A program made the position numbers and the translations under genes. Below are positions 1-7,435 of a DNA stretch of 31,727 nucleotides, piece after piece. Positions within the stretch are counted from its first letter, which is position 1. Each line of letters opens with the position of its first letter. A model generated the notes under the pieces. The model had not been told where the DNA came from and did no database searches. It saw nothing but the letters and a program-made list of their open reading frames with translations. The stretch covers positions 1 to 31,727 of IMG/VR virus record IMGVR_UViG_3300034063_000992. One strand, written 5' to 3'. This stretch comes from a virus.

Positions 1-73
1 TAACACCTCGTTGAGTCATATATTGCTGTTGTTGTTAAAGCAGAACATCACTGTATGACTCAACGAGGTGTTA
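1..73. repeat. Perfect 20-bp inverted repeat at the left edge
   Basis: Bases 1-20 are the exact reverse complement of bases 54-73, with a 33-base spacer. The right arm encodes the conserved folE residues around MTQRGV. The left arm puts an in-frame TAA at bases 1-3 and does not extend a normal FolE sequence. Because the repeat starts at base 1, a fold-back assembly or amplification artefact at a contig end is the simplest explanation. A genuine terminal hairpin is the alternative. Confidence 0.9.
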
Positions 74-186
74 GAGAGCATGAGAGCGATATGACCACCG
101 CTATCATGTTAGGTGCATTTGAAAAAGATCCTGCACTGAAAAAAGAATTCTATGATATTTGCCTATCAATGAAGGGTCACAATTAA
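4..186 (+). CDS. folE: GTP cyclohydrolase I, C-terminal fragment
   Basis: The frame is open from base 4 to the TAA at 184-186; the gene is cut by the window edge. The visible residues match the C-terminal part of FolE: a VVVKAEHHCM strand, then TQRGVRE and TTAIMLGAFEKDP. The cysteine in HHCM (bases 52-54) sits where FolE has its third zinc ligand, and the RGVR arginines where the triphosphate is bound. FolE turns GTP into dihydroneopterin triphosphate. In phages this usually feeds preQ0/7-deazaguanine synthesis, consistent with a QueD-like gene at 23950. The first six or seven codons lie in the inverted-repeat arm and may not be genuine. Confidence 0.85.
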   Translation, partial: HLVESYIAVVVKAEHHCMTQRGVREHESDMTTAIMLGAFEKDPALKKEFYDICLSMKGHN

Positions 187-209
187 AAAAACCATTTAAA
201 AGGATACAA

Positions 210-926
210 ATGAAAAAAGGTAAACTGAATATTCCCAATCGCCCTCAAATTCCAAAGAAGCCAACAACTATGGCTGCTGGGCCTGCTCCTACTGGAGGAA
301 AACCTCCATCTGTAATGATTGCTGTTCCAGCAATGGAAATGGTTAATGCAGAATTTGCTCAACATTTGGCCATGGCCGCAGCTAATATGGTTGCACATGG
401 TATTAAAATTAATTGTGCATTCAACATCGGAAGCGTTATCACAATTGCTCGTCGTAATCTAGTTGATATCTTTATGAAGTCAGACTTCGATTACATTTGG
501 TGGGTCGACAGTGATATGAAATTCCCAATTGACTCTCCCATCCGTCTTCTTCAAAGAAACAAAGATATTGTCGGAGTAAACTATCGTCGTCGTAGGTTCC
601 CTAATCCTAACTTCACAGGAATGAGCGGGTCTGCTGGTAACTTTGTAGAGTTTCAAACAACAGATAATAGTCCAGCAATGGAATTGATCGATGTTCTTCC
701 ACATGGATGTGTTTTGGTCAAACGTGAAGTTTATGAAAAAATTCCACAACCACATTACCTACAAGAATACATTCCAGAAATGAACTTAGAAATTGGTGAA
801 GATATTTTCTTCTGCCAACAAGCATCTAAGGCCGGATACGAAATTTGGTGTGACCAAGAACTTAGCCGAGAAGTAGCGCATATCGGTATTTTCCACTTTA
901 ATTATAACTTAAGCGTTCCGCGCTAA
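210..926 (+). CDS. Glycosyltransferase, GT-A-like
   Basis: A 238-residue protein. I chose the ATG at 210 because AAAAGGA lies 6 bases upstream; an in-frame ATG at 159 inside folE has no such site. The N-terminus is basic and Pro/Lys-rich. The core reads like a GT-A nucleotide-sugar transferase: hydrophobic MIAVPAMEM strand, IARRNLVD helix, then WWVDSDMKFP with a DSD (Asp100-Ser-Asp102) metal-binding motif. A GEDIFFC segment follows near residue 196 and AHIGIFHF near the end. Donor and acceptor are unknown; DNA, fibre or host glycan are all possible. The fold assignment is reasonably firm, the substrate is not. Confidence 0.7.
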   Translation: MKKGKLNIPNRPQIPKKPTTMAAGPAPTGGKPPSVMIAVPAMEMVNAEFAQHLAMAAANMVAHGIKINCAFNIGSVITIARRNLVDIFMKSDFDYIWWVDSDMKFPIDSPIRLLQRNKDIVGVNYRRRRFPNPNFTGMSGSAGNFVEFQTTDNSPAMELIDVLPHGCVLVKREVYEKIPQPHYLQEYIPEMNLEIGEDIFFCQQASKAGYEIWCDQELSREVAHIGIFHFNYNLSVPR

Positions 927-936
927 AAGGATCAAC

Positions 937-1113
937 ATGTTTGAGTCAATTGAAATTCGTAAAGTTAAAAATGGTGTAATTGTAACTTTACGAACTGACG
1001 ACGAAGATACAGAATACGTTTACGACACTGATAGAAAAGCTATTAAATTTGTTAAAGATATGTTAGATTCTAAAAATGTCGTAAACGTAAGAGAAAAGCT
1101 ATCTGCGGATTAA
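937..1113 (+). CDS. Small hypothetical protein, 58 aa
   Basis: A short acidic protein (MFESIEIRKVKNGVIVTL...). AAAAGGA (925-931) sits 6 bases before the ATG and the gene fills the gap between its neighbours exactly. The sequence suggests two or three beta strands followed by a helix. I do not recognise a family. Confidence 0.75.
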   Translation: MFESIEIRKVKNGVIVTLRTDDEDTEYVYDTDRKAIKFVKDMLDSKNVVNVREKLSAD

Positions 1114-1116
1114 ATT

Positions 1117-1557
1117 ATGACAGTAAAAAAAGAATACAACATTGGTGACACTGTTTGGATCTATGGAATAACCACAGCAAATAAAATCACCCAAGGAACT
1201 GTAGTTGCAAGTATTGATCTTAAAGCTCAAGGGTTTGGGTCTGACCTACACTACATTATCGAAATACCGACTCATATCGAATCATTACTTGAACTTAGAA
1301 CTTGGCAAACAATTAGTCAAGATGAACATGGGCCGGTTGGCTCAATAAGATCAATCGGTAATGTATTTGCCGAAAATAAAAAAATGAGACAGGTCGGGTA
1401 TGTTTTTTCATCTAATGAACAGATCGCCGACGAAGATCCTACTCCTGCAGAAATAATGGCTGCATTAGAAAAAAGTACTGACGGATTAACACACAAACCT
1501 CTTAATATTAGAGAAAACAAACCGAAACGTAAGTACTATCCAAGGAAAAAGAAATAA
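1117..1557 (+). CDS. Hypothetical protein, 146 aa, basic C-terminus
   Basis: Starts 3 bases after the previous stop. The N-terminus (IGDTVWIYG) looks like a small SH3/KOW-type barrel, with strands GTVVASID and HYIIEIPT. The last ~15 residues are very basic (KPKRKYYPRKKK), which suggests nucleic-acid contact, but nothing identifies a function. Confidence 0.75.
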   Translation: MTVKKEYNIGDTVWIYGITTANKITQGTVVASIDLKAQGFGSDLHYIIEIPTHIESLLELRTWQTISQDEHGPVGSIRSIGNVFAENKKMRQVGYVFSSNEQIADEDPTPAEIMAALEKSTDGLTHKPLNIRENKPKRKYYPRKKK

Positions 1558-1558
1558 T

Positions 1559-1804
1559 ATGAGCTCGGATCCATGGGCTCAGATATTAGATAATTTCTTT
1601 AACTTGTACGAGCGACGGGCCCAACTATTACCACAAAATCAAGTAGCTATCGAAGGCTTTGACACCGATATGTACACTTGGGCACATGAAACATTAGATC
1701 ATTGGAAAAATGTCAAACTAGTTGATGTAGCAGTATGGCAATTTAACAATAAGAGAGATGCTAAAAAATTTATTACACTCTTTAATTTAAAATGGGCAAG
1801 GTAA
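1559..1804 (+). CDS. LxW-family small protein
   Basis: An 81-residue protein ending KRDAKKFITLFNLKWAR. This is the same C-terminal signature (acidic/basic helix, then LFxL(R/K)W) that ends the 12 array genes at 12459-15296. The AAA TGG codons for Lys-Trp contain the ATG of the next gene (1792), so the motif and the downstream start are physically merged. The middle has the Trp-rich pattern seen in relatives. Function unknown. Confidence 0.8.
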   Translation: MSSDPWAQILDNFFNLYERRAQLLPQNQVAIEGFDTDMYTWAHETLDHWKNVKLVDVAVWQFNNKRDAKKFITLFNLKWAR

Positions 1805-2097
1805 GATGCGAAAGAGTTGTTGAAAACGGACAACTAATAATTAAAGAAATACATAAAATTGTTGTACATAAATTTTCAGTAGGCGACGTTGAAGATCCAG
1901 ATCTATATGCTGCTCAACCATTATGGGAATGGGAAAATAGTGATAGCGGTCAATTCGTTATGAAATACGCAGTCGAAAAACCTATATGGCAAAAATTTTT
2001 AGATCCTTCAACATTTTCTTATAGATATGCTATAATAGCTAAACTAGAAAAATCTAAACTAGCAGAATTTTATTTAAGATGGGGTAATATTAAATGA
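1792..2097 (+). CDS. LxW-family small protein
   Basis: A 101-residue protein whose start lies in the LKW codons of the upstream gene, giving a 13-base overlap. It ends SKLAEFYLRWGNIK, a variant of the array family's C-terminus. No Shine-Dalgarno is visible, so translation probably depends on coupling to the upstream gene. Internal region rich in Trp/Tyr. Function unknown. Confidence 0.78.
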   Translation: MGKVRCERVVENGQLIIKEIHKIVVHKFSVGDVEDPDLYAAQPLWEWENSDSGQFVMKYAVEKPIWQKFLDPSTFSYRYAIIAKLEKSKLAEFYLRWGNIK

Positions 2098-2112
2098 CGA
2101 ATCCGTTTCGGT

Positions 2113-2120
2113 GATAAATA
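2113..2120 (+). promoter_or_regulatory. T4-late-promoter-like box GATAAATA
   Basis: Matches T4 TATAAATA at 7 of 8 positions, in the 27-base gap before the GIY-YIG gene. With T4 geometry (+1 six bases after the box) the transcript would start at the ATG of 2125 or one base inside it, so the box may instead serve the genes downstream. Confidence 0.4.
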
Positions 2121-2124
2121 ATGG

Positions 2125-2727
2125 ATGATATATTTATATGTTAAAACTCATCGAAAAACAGGATTAAAATATTTAGGAAAAACTTCTTCTTCAGATCCTC
2201 ATACATATCCCGGATCTGGTAAAAGATGGCGAGCACATTTAGCAAAATATGGATATGATTACGATACTGAAATATTGTTAGAAAGCGAAGATCCTATTAA
2301 AATAAAAGAAGCAGGATTACATTATAGTGATGTGTGGGGGATCGTAGAAAATCCTAATTGGGCCAATCTTAAGCCAGAATCCGGAGACGGCGGAACATTT
2401 ACTCATACCGAAGAAGCAAAAATAAAAATAAGCAAATCGTCAAAAGGAAAATCAAATCCTTATAAAGGAATGTCATATGAAGAAATACAAAAAGATCCTG
2501 ATAAAGCAAAACAACGAAAAGAAACTCATCAAAGATGGATGATTGAGAATAACCCATATCGAGGAAAAACTCATACCGATGAAGTTAGAGAAAAAATGAA
2601 AGAATCTGCTTCAAAAAGGATGACGTTAAGCGAAGAAGAAAGAAAACAAAGTTGGGGGCACCGCAAAGGAAAACCCTGGACTGAAGCAAGAAGATTAGCA
2701 CAACAAAATAGAAAGAAAGTAAAATGA
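2125..2727 (+). CDS. GIY-YIG/NUMOD-type homing endonuclease (Seg-like)
   Basis: A 200-residue basic protein. Residues 2-20 (IYLYVKTHRKTG..KYLGKT) correspond to a degenerate GIY...YIG catalytic motif of the kind found in phage Seg/I-Tev-type endonucleases, followed by a PGSGKRW segment. Downstream are two NUMOD3-like DNA-binding repeats: HTEEAKIKISKSSKGK around residue 94, and KTHTDEVREKMKESASKR around residue 145. It probably makes a site-specific DNA cut that spreads its own gene. It sits free-standing between two conserved-type genes and overlaps mazG-like by 4 bases. No Shine-Dalgarno is seen before the ATG. Confidence 0.75.
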   Translation: MIYLYVKTHRKTGLKYLGKTSSSDPHTYPGSGKRWRAHLAKYGYDYDTEILLESEDPIKIKEAGLHYSDVWGIVENPNWANLKPESGDGGTFTHTEEAKIKISKSSKGKSNPYKGMSYEEIQKDPDKAKQRKETHQRWMIENNPYRGKTHTDEVREKMKESASKRMTLSEEERKQSWGHRKGKPWTEARRLAQQNRKKVK

Positions 2728-3092
2728 ATCCTTTTAGAGATCAATACAAATTTATGCGAGCTTGCGACCAAACTACAGACGTGTGGAACGAGGATCAATT
2801 CAAACTTTATGTTAATTTAATCGAAGAAGAATTTAAAGAACTTAAAGAAGCAATTGCTGAAGGCGATAAGATAGAGATTCTTGACGCACTTGAAGATATC
2901 ATGGTTGTTACCGCAGGTGCAATGCACTCGGCGGGGTTCGATGGAGAAGGCGGATGGAAAGAAGTTATGCGTACTAACTTTGCTAAAATCGATAAAGAAA
3001 CTGGCAAGGTGCGTAAGCGCGAAGACGGAAAAGTTTTGAAGCCAACCGGCTGGACACCACCTGACTTAAAACCTTACATAAAAAAGAATTAA
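2724..3092 (+). CDS. MazG-like nucleotide pyrophosphohydrolase
   Basis: A 122-residue all-alpha protein of the phage MazG-like/dUTPase-2 superfamily. EEEFKEL (Glu34-36, Glu39) and EILDALEDI (Glu51, Asp54, Glu57, Asp58) form the characteristic ExxE...ExxD magnesium-binding pair. Such enzymes hydrolyse (d)NTPs or related nucleotides to monophosphates. In phages they are thought to adjust nucleotide or alarmone pools. The residues after ~90 (KVRKREDGKVLKPTGWTPPDL) are a typical phage-version tail. It overlaps the endonuclease gene at ATGA. Confidence 0.85.
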   Translation: MNPFRDQYKFMRACDQTTDVWNEDQFKLYVNLIEEEFKELKEAIAEGDKIEILDALEDIMVVTAGAMHSAGFDGEGGWKEVMRTNFAKIDKETGKVRKREDGKVLKPTGWTPPDLKPYIKKN

Positions 3093-3095
3093 ATA
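3088..3095 (+). promoter_or_regulatory. Late-promoter-like box ATTAAATA
   Basis: Matches TATAAATA at 6 of 8 positions, 24 bases before the BI-1 gene. A T4-type start at about 3101 would leave a 19-base leader carrying AAGGAG, the most conventional layout of any such box here. Confidence 0.45.
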
Positions 3096-3119
3096 TAGAT
3101 TTTACAAGGAGAAAATATT

Positions 3120-3794
3120 ATGTACGCAACTGCTGTTAGTTATAGAACTGCCGGAGAGGTTAACTCTGCTATGGCAGGTGTTTATAAAAATATGGGATTA
3201 GCAGTCATGGTCTCCATGGCTGTTAGTTATTTGGTCAGCAATAGTCCTGCTTTAATGAGTTTGCTGTTTGGTACAGCACTAAAGTGGGTAGTGATCTTTG
3301 CTCCATTGGTTGCTATTTTTGCATTAAGTTTTACTTTACACAAATTGAGTAAGCCTACTGCTTATGCTTTGTTGTTTGGCTTTGCTGCTCTAATGGGGTT
3401 AAGCATGGCTACACTCTTTGCGGTTTATACTTCGATGAGTATTGTTTCGGCATTTATGGGCGCCGCAGTGCTCTTCGGAACTATGAGTTTTTACGGTTAT
3501 TTCACTCGTAAGAGCCTCGATAGTCTCGGAAAATGGATGATCATGGGGTTGATCGCAATTGTAATTGCTAGTATAATTAATATATTCATAGGAAGTACTG
3601 TTGCTCAAATGACAATTAGCGCATTGGCTATTGTTATCTTTATGGGACTAACTGCGTATGATACACAAAGAATTCGTGAAGAGCTAAGTGTTAGCGACAG
3701 TGGTAACGCCGAAGTTATTGGTGCACTAAACCTTTATCTAAACTTTATTAATCTGTTTACAAGTCTACTACAATTATTCGGCAACAAGGAATAA
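3120..3794 (+). CDS. BAX inhibitor-1 / YccA-family membrane protein
   Basis: A 224-residue, seven-helix membrane protein. A soluble N-terminus (~20 residues) precedes hydrophobic segments at roughly 25-45, 55-75, 83-100, 105-125, 140-158, 165-180 and 195-222. The C-terminal signature GLTAYDTQRIREEL, then ALNLYLNFINLF..LLQLFG, is diagnostic of the BI-1/TMBIM family. The E. coli member YccA is a substrate and modulator of FtsH protease, and some family members are pH-gated Ca2+ leak channels. In a phage it could protect membrane proteins from FtsH or alter membrane stability before lysis; that role is inference. AAGGAG lies 8 bases before the ATG. Confidence 0.9.
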   Translation: MYATAVSYRTAGEVNSAMAGVYKNMGLAVMVSMAVSYLVSNSPALMSLLFGTALKWVVIFAPLVAIFALSFTLHKLSKPTAYALLFGFAALMGLSMATLFAVYTSMSIVSAFMGAAVLFGTMSFYGYFTRKSLDSLGKWMIMGLIAIVIASIINIFIGSTVAQMTISALAIVIFMGLTAYDTQRIREELSVSDSGNAEVIGALNLYLNFINLFTSLLQLFGNKE

Positions 3795-3795
3795 A

Positions 3796-4659
3796 ATGGC
3801 TCAACGAGTACATTACTGGTCGTGTTCAAAATTTGCTAACTGGTTACGTGGCACATCTAAGCCCGGAGCCAGAACCGGTGACGGATGGCGGCAATGGCAT
3901 AAAGAAGCTAAAACTGCCCATCCGTTTCGTTATTGGTTAGCAGAAGAAGGTCTTGATAAGATACAAAACGCAATTTGGTGGCCCGTGGACAAACTATATG
4001 ACATTAAGTATTATATCAATAATCGTTGGGTTACTACAACTCATGCTCTCACTGCACATCCTAAAGACATCAAAAGGGGTCAGTGGTGTGATCTTAGTAA
4101 TCGTCTCCTCCCTTGTTTGTTTAATGAGCTTGTGGAATTTGTTGAAATAGAAAAAGCGTGGAGTAATATTGCTTGGGATAAAAAAGCAAGAGAAAAACAC
4201 AAAGTACCATTTTGGGGAGTAGGTTGGTTCCGTTGGCGCACGTGGCGTTCAGCAGAAGCTGGACTCGAACATCTACGTTGGGAAATGACACTAACCAACG
4301 AAGAATGGTTAGATGAAGATGAAAAGCACGAAGCAGGACCAACTGGACAAGCTGTTGCTGCTAAAGAAATTCTTGAACTGTACACATGGTGGAAAGAAGT
4401 TTATCCAAATCGCAAGGATCCAATGGAGTTAAGTGGCTGGAGTGCTTGGTGTGATCGTCGTCGTGAAAAACTTGCCGACGATGATGAAGATAGAAAATGG
4501 TTAGGCCTACTTGGCAGCGGCGATAACGAGTCCGAAGAAGAACGAGCCGAAACTAGTCGTATCCTTGATCTTTCAAACGAAATTGAAAAACAACAACAAG
4601 AAGAAGACGAACAAATGATGATAAGATTAATTAAAATTCGTCATCATCTTTGGACCTAA
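3796..4659 (+). CDS. Trp-rich conserved phage hypothetical, 287 aa
   Basis: Starts 1 base after the BI-1 stop, so the two are probably co-translated. The protein is exceptionally rich in Trp (about 25 residues; VGWFRWRTWRSAEAG, WWPVDKLYD) and has an acidic, Gln/Glu-rich C-terminal helix (residues ~250-275). The CDLSNRLLPCLFNELVEFVE segment looks helical. I believe similar proteins occur as unknowns in other large phages but cannot name a family. Confidence 0.75.
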   Translation: MAQRVHYWSCSKFANWLRGTSKPGARTGDGWRQWHKEAKTAHPFRYWLAEEGLDKIQNAIWWPVDKLYDIKYYINNRWVTTTHALTAHPKDIKRGQWCDLSNRLLPCLFNELVEFVEIEKAWSNIAWDKKAREKHKVPFWGVGWFRWRTWRSAEAGLEHLRWEMTLTNEEWLDEDEKHEAGPTGQAVAAKEILELYTWWKEVYPNRKDPMELSGWSAWCDRRREKLADDDEDRKWLGLLGSGDNESEEERAETSRILDLSNEIEKQQQEEDEQMMIRLIKIRHHLWT

Positions 4660-4688
4660 ACTTCAGTATTATATGCTCACTTAAAAAC

Positions 4689-4727
4689 AGGGTTTTCATA
4701 GTTAAATACACATACTATGAAAACCCT
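4689..4727 (+). promoter_or_regulatory. Start-codon hairpin, 14-bp perfect stem, with TAAATA in the loop
   Basis: AGGGTTTTCATAGT (4689-4702) is the exact reverse complement of ACTATGAAAACCCT (4714-4727), with an 11-base loop TAAATACACAT. The right arm contains the ATG (4717) of the solute-binding protein gene. A message reading through from upstream would bury the start codon. The loop holds GTTAAATA (4701-4708), a T4-late-like box; initiation there (about 4714) would drop the left arm and free the ATG. A terminator or protein operator is the alternative. Confidence 0.7.
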
Positions 4728-5553
4728 AATCACATTTTTATTCCTTCTATTTACATCAGTTGTTCAAGCACAACTACCAAATTCAACTGCTCCACTTCCG
4801 CCTGATATAGCGGCAATTAAGAAGAAAAACGTCTTAGTCGTAGCAATGACTAAGAAAGATGTTCCCCCTTTCTTTAGCGGTGAAGGCACGGATATCAAAG
4901 GTCTTGACGTTGAAATTGCACAACGAATCGGTGCTATCTTAGGTGTACCTGTTGAATTTAGACGAGATGCAAATAGTTTTGCAGAAGTTGTTGAACAGGT
5001 TAGAACTGGCGGTGCAGATATTGCTGTAAGTAAACTAAGCATTACAGCACCACGATTGAACACTGTTAGGTTTAGCGTTCCTTACGTTAAACTTAAACAA
5101 GCACTAATAGTTAATCGTGTATGGCTAAGCCAAAATAGCAAAGGCAAAGAACCTTACGAAGTGATCAGAACTTTCAACGGTAAAATATCATTTATCCGTA
5201 ATTCTAGCTACGATACATTTGCTCGAACAAATTTTCCAAAAGCCGATTATAAACCAGAAGATAGCTGGGATAATATTATTAACAACGTAATTAAAGGCGA
5301 TATTGCAGCTGGATATAGAGACGAATTTGAAATTAAAAAGATTAGCTTTGAAAGACCAGAAGCCGCTATTAATACAAAAACTATTACTATTTCAGATAGT
5401 GTAGATAATATTGCTGCTGCTGTTCATTTTAATTCAACTCACTTACTGACCATTGTTGATTTTGTAATCACTAACGAATTTAATAACATTGACACTAAAC
5501 GATTAATGGACAGATATAAAGCAGAAAAGCCACCGGCACCTGCTAAGAAATAA
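4717..5553 (+). CDS. Periplasmic amino-acid-binding protein (SBP family 3)
   Basis: A 278-residue secreted protein. Residues 1-18 form a signal peptide (basic start, LITFLFLLFTSVV core, cleavage after QA); there is no lipobox Cys. The mature part follows the type-3 solute-binding fold. VLVVAMTKKDVPPFFS is followed by IKGLDVEIAQRIGAILGVPV, then FAEVVEQVRTGGADIAVSKLSITAPRL and FSVPYVKLKQALIV. These resemble GlnH/ArtJ/HisJ-type polar amino-acid receptors. The tail is Lys/Pro-rich. No ABC permease or ATPase gene is adjacent; the next gene is a secondary symporter, so the partner is unclear. No Shine-Dalgarno is visible and the ATG lies in a hairpin. Confidence 0.85.
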   Translation: MKTLITFLFLLFTSVVQAQLPNSTAPLPPDIAAIKKKNVLVVAMTKKDVPPFFSGEGTDIKGLDVEIAQRIGAILGVPVEFRRDANSFAEVVEQVRTGGADIAVSKLSITAPRLNTVRFSVPYVKLKQALIVNRVWLSQNSKGKEPYEVIRTFNGKISFIRNSSYDTFARTNFPKADYKPEDSWDNIINNVIKGDIAAGYRDEFEIKKISFERPEAAINTKTITISDSVDNIAAAVHFNSTHLLTIVDFVITNEFNNIDTKRLMDRYKAEKPPAPAKK

Positions 5554-5568
5554 TAGATAGGATATATT

Positions 5569-6855
5569 ATGAAAATGAACTTAAAAGGTTTCTTAACAAG
5601 CCCGTGGACCATACTCGGATCCATTGTAATAGGCTTGTTGTGCGGTGTGTACTTTCCAGAAACAAGTATAGAGGTTGAACCAATTGGTAGTATATACATC
5701 AGCCTACTTAAGGTAGTTGTTCTACCATTCTTATTGGCTACCATTTTAGTAGGAGTTATTAGTCTCTTACAAAAAGATAGTAGTGCTAATATGATTAAAC
5801 GTATTATTATTGGATTTGTAGGTAGTATGTTTATTGCCGGTGTAGTCGGAGTAGGTAGTGTATTATTAACCGGTACCGAAATGACTCCGGAAAAGAAAGC
5901 ACAATTAGGTGTATTAGTTAATGATAAAGATACTGGGTCTGATTTAAACATTACACTAAAAGAACCAATGCCTCAAGCAGCCGAGGTTAATCCTTTACTA
6001 ATGGCTGAAAAGTTTATTCCAGAAAATATTTTCAAAAGTCTTAACCTAGGCGAGAGTCTTAAAGTAGTTATATTCTGTTTGATATTTGGTATAGCACTAG
6101 GACATGTAAAAAATGCCGGACAACAAATGCTAGTTGATATGCTAAAAAGTATACAAGAGGCCTGTATAAGCATATTTAAATTTTTAAACTACTTCTTACC
6201 AGTTGCCTTACTTGCTATGATCAGCAGTCAGGTAGGCAAAGTTGGTGTAGGTATATTCTTAACTATGGTCGACTTTATATTCCAACAGGCTGTAGGCGGA
6301 TTAATAGTTTTAATTATAGCAACATTTGTTATATGGAAACGCAGCGGTGGAAAATTACTAGAAGTTATCCGTGCAACACAAGAAACACTTATTGTTGCAG
6401 TAAGTAGCCGTAGTTCACTTGCTTGTATCCCATATGCACAAGAAGCACTGACAAGATTAAAGTTTGAAAAATCCGGTGTAGAATTAACGGTTCCACTAAG
6501 TTTCACCGTAAACAGATTAGGCAGCATTGTTTATTATGCTATTGCTACAGTATTCATTGCTAACATTTACGATGCAAGCCCAGCAGTAACCGGTCTAATA
6601 ATTATACTATTTGGAAGTATACTAGCTGGATTAGCTAGCGCAGGTACTACTGGTATCCTAACTGTTGCCACTGTTGCTATAGTATGCGATCTATTACAAC
6701 TTCCGAGCGAAGCAGTATTAATTTTATTAATTGCTGTTGATCCATTAATGGATATGATTAGAACAGCAAGTCACGTTCACGGCAATGTTGCAGTATCGGC
6801 ATTTGTCTGTGGTAAGGAGCACACTAATGACAGCAATAAGGGACTTTCTACTTAA
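5569..6855 (+). CDS. DAACS-family dicarboxylate/amino acid:cation symporter
   Basis: A 428-residue membrane protein of the GltP/DctA (SDF) family with about eight helices plus two re-entrant loops. SSRSS (279-283) stands where the family has its Ser-rich HP1 tip. NRLGS (315-319) replaces the usual NMDGT cation site. GLASAGTTG (from 354) is the HP2 loop. DPLMDMIRTASHVHGN (from Asp391) corresponds to the DRxxDMxRTxxNVxGD substrate-binding helix. The first helix starts after ~12 residues. Departures at NMDGT and NVTGD imply altered ion coupling or substrate. It follows the binding protein by 15 bases and overlaps the holin gene by 29 bases. Confidence 0.85.
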   Translation: MKMNLKGFLTSPWTILGSIVIGLLCGVYFPETSIEVEPIGSIYISLLKVVVLPFLLATILVGVISLLQKDSSANMIKRIIIGFVGSMFIAGVVGVGSVLLTGTEMTPEKKAQLGVLVNDKDTGSDLNITLKEPMPQAAEVNPLLMAEKFIPENIFKSLNLGESLKVVIFCLIFGIALGHVKNAGQQMLVDMLKSIQEACISIFKFLNYFLPVALLAMISSQVGKVGVGIFLTMVDFIFQQAVGGLIVLIIATFVIWKRSGGKLLEVIRATQETLIVAVSSRSSLACIPYAQEALTRLKFEKSGVELTVPLSFTVNRLGSIVYYAIATVFIANIYDASPAVTGLIIILFGSILAGLASAGTTGILTVATVAIVCDLLQLPSEAVLILLIAVDPLMDMIRTASHVHGNVAVSAFVCGKEHTNDSNKGLST

Positions 6856-7435
6856 ACTATTAGAATGGATAGGTAGTAGTGCATTTAGATTATTCACTGT
6901 AATAACACTACTATTTGTCACAGCAATCGGCTGGTTTCTTTACGAAGAAAAAGATGCTTTCATGGCATCTTACAAAGCTTCACAAGCTTTGCCAAAAATG
7001 AACGGTGATTACGAAAAAGCAGTAGGATTCATTTTAAAAAATACAGAAGCAGAAATGATTGCTATCTTTGAAGTCAATACCCTGCTAAACACTAGAAAAT
7101 TAGTGTATATGACTTCTCGAAAAAGTGGTCGTGTTAAAAGCAACGACGGGTTAGATGTAGGGTTGTTAACAAAAAATCATAGCAATAATCAAGACGTTAT
7201 TAGTCTTATGTCCGGTAGTATACCGTGCGGAGTATATACTTTACCACAAAGTCAGATCGGATTTGTTTATAAAGATATGGGTGTAAATTATATGTGTAGA
7301 ATTAGTGTTCCATATGATCCCGGTACATTTATTGGACAAATATCAATAGGATGGAAAGAAGAACCGGCTGATGTCGACAAGGCTAAAACAGTTCTTACAG
7401 TAGCAAGTGGAATGCTTTATAATCCAAAACAATGA
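6827..7435 (+). CDS. Holin, T4 gp t-like
   Basis: A 202-residue protein. I chose the ATG at 6827 because AAGGAG lies 7 bases upstream. The architecture matches T4 holin T (218 aa): a short cytoplasmic N-terminus, one membrane helix at about 18-36 (FRLFTVITLLFVTAIGWFLY), then a large periplasmic domain. Recognisable T4-like stretches are FMASYKAS after the helix, and NYMCRISVPYDP...GQISIGWK near the C-terminus, which parallel YYKQS and NYMYSCPYFNL..GTITMYWY. Holins set lysis timing by opening the inner membrane. It is embedded between transport and racemase genes, with ATGA coupling to the racemase. Confidence 0.8.
   Translation: MTAIRDFLLKLLEWIGSSAFRLFTVITLLFVTAIGWFLYEEKDAFMASYKASQALPKMNGDYEKAVGFILKNTEAEMIAIFEVNTLLNTRKLVYMTSRKSGRVKSNDGLDVGLLTKNHSNNQDVISLMSGSIPCGVYTLPQSQIGFVYKDMGVNYMCRISVPYDPGTFIGQISIGWKEEPADVDKAKTVLTVASGMLYNPKQ

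Noticed and set aside
4080-4385. Minus-strand frame of 101 residues opposite the Trp-rich gene
   Set aside because: It has no start signal or recognisable domain and is antisense to a well-placed gene.
5439-5951. 170-residue minus-strand open frame
   Set aside because: It lies opposite the binding protein and symporter genes, which have clear family motifs; the antisense frame has no recognisable domain or ribosome site.
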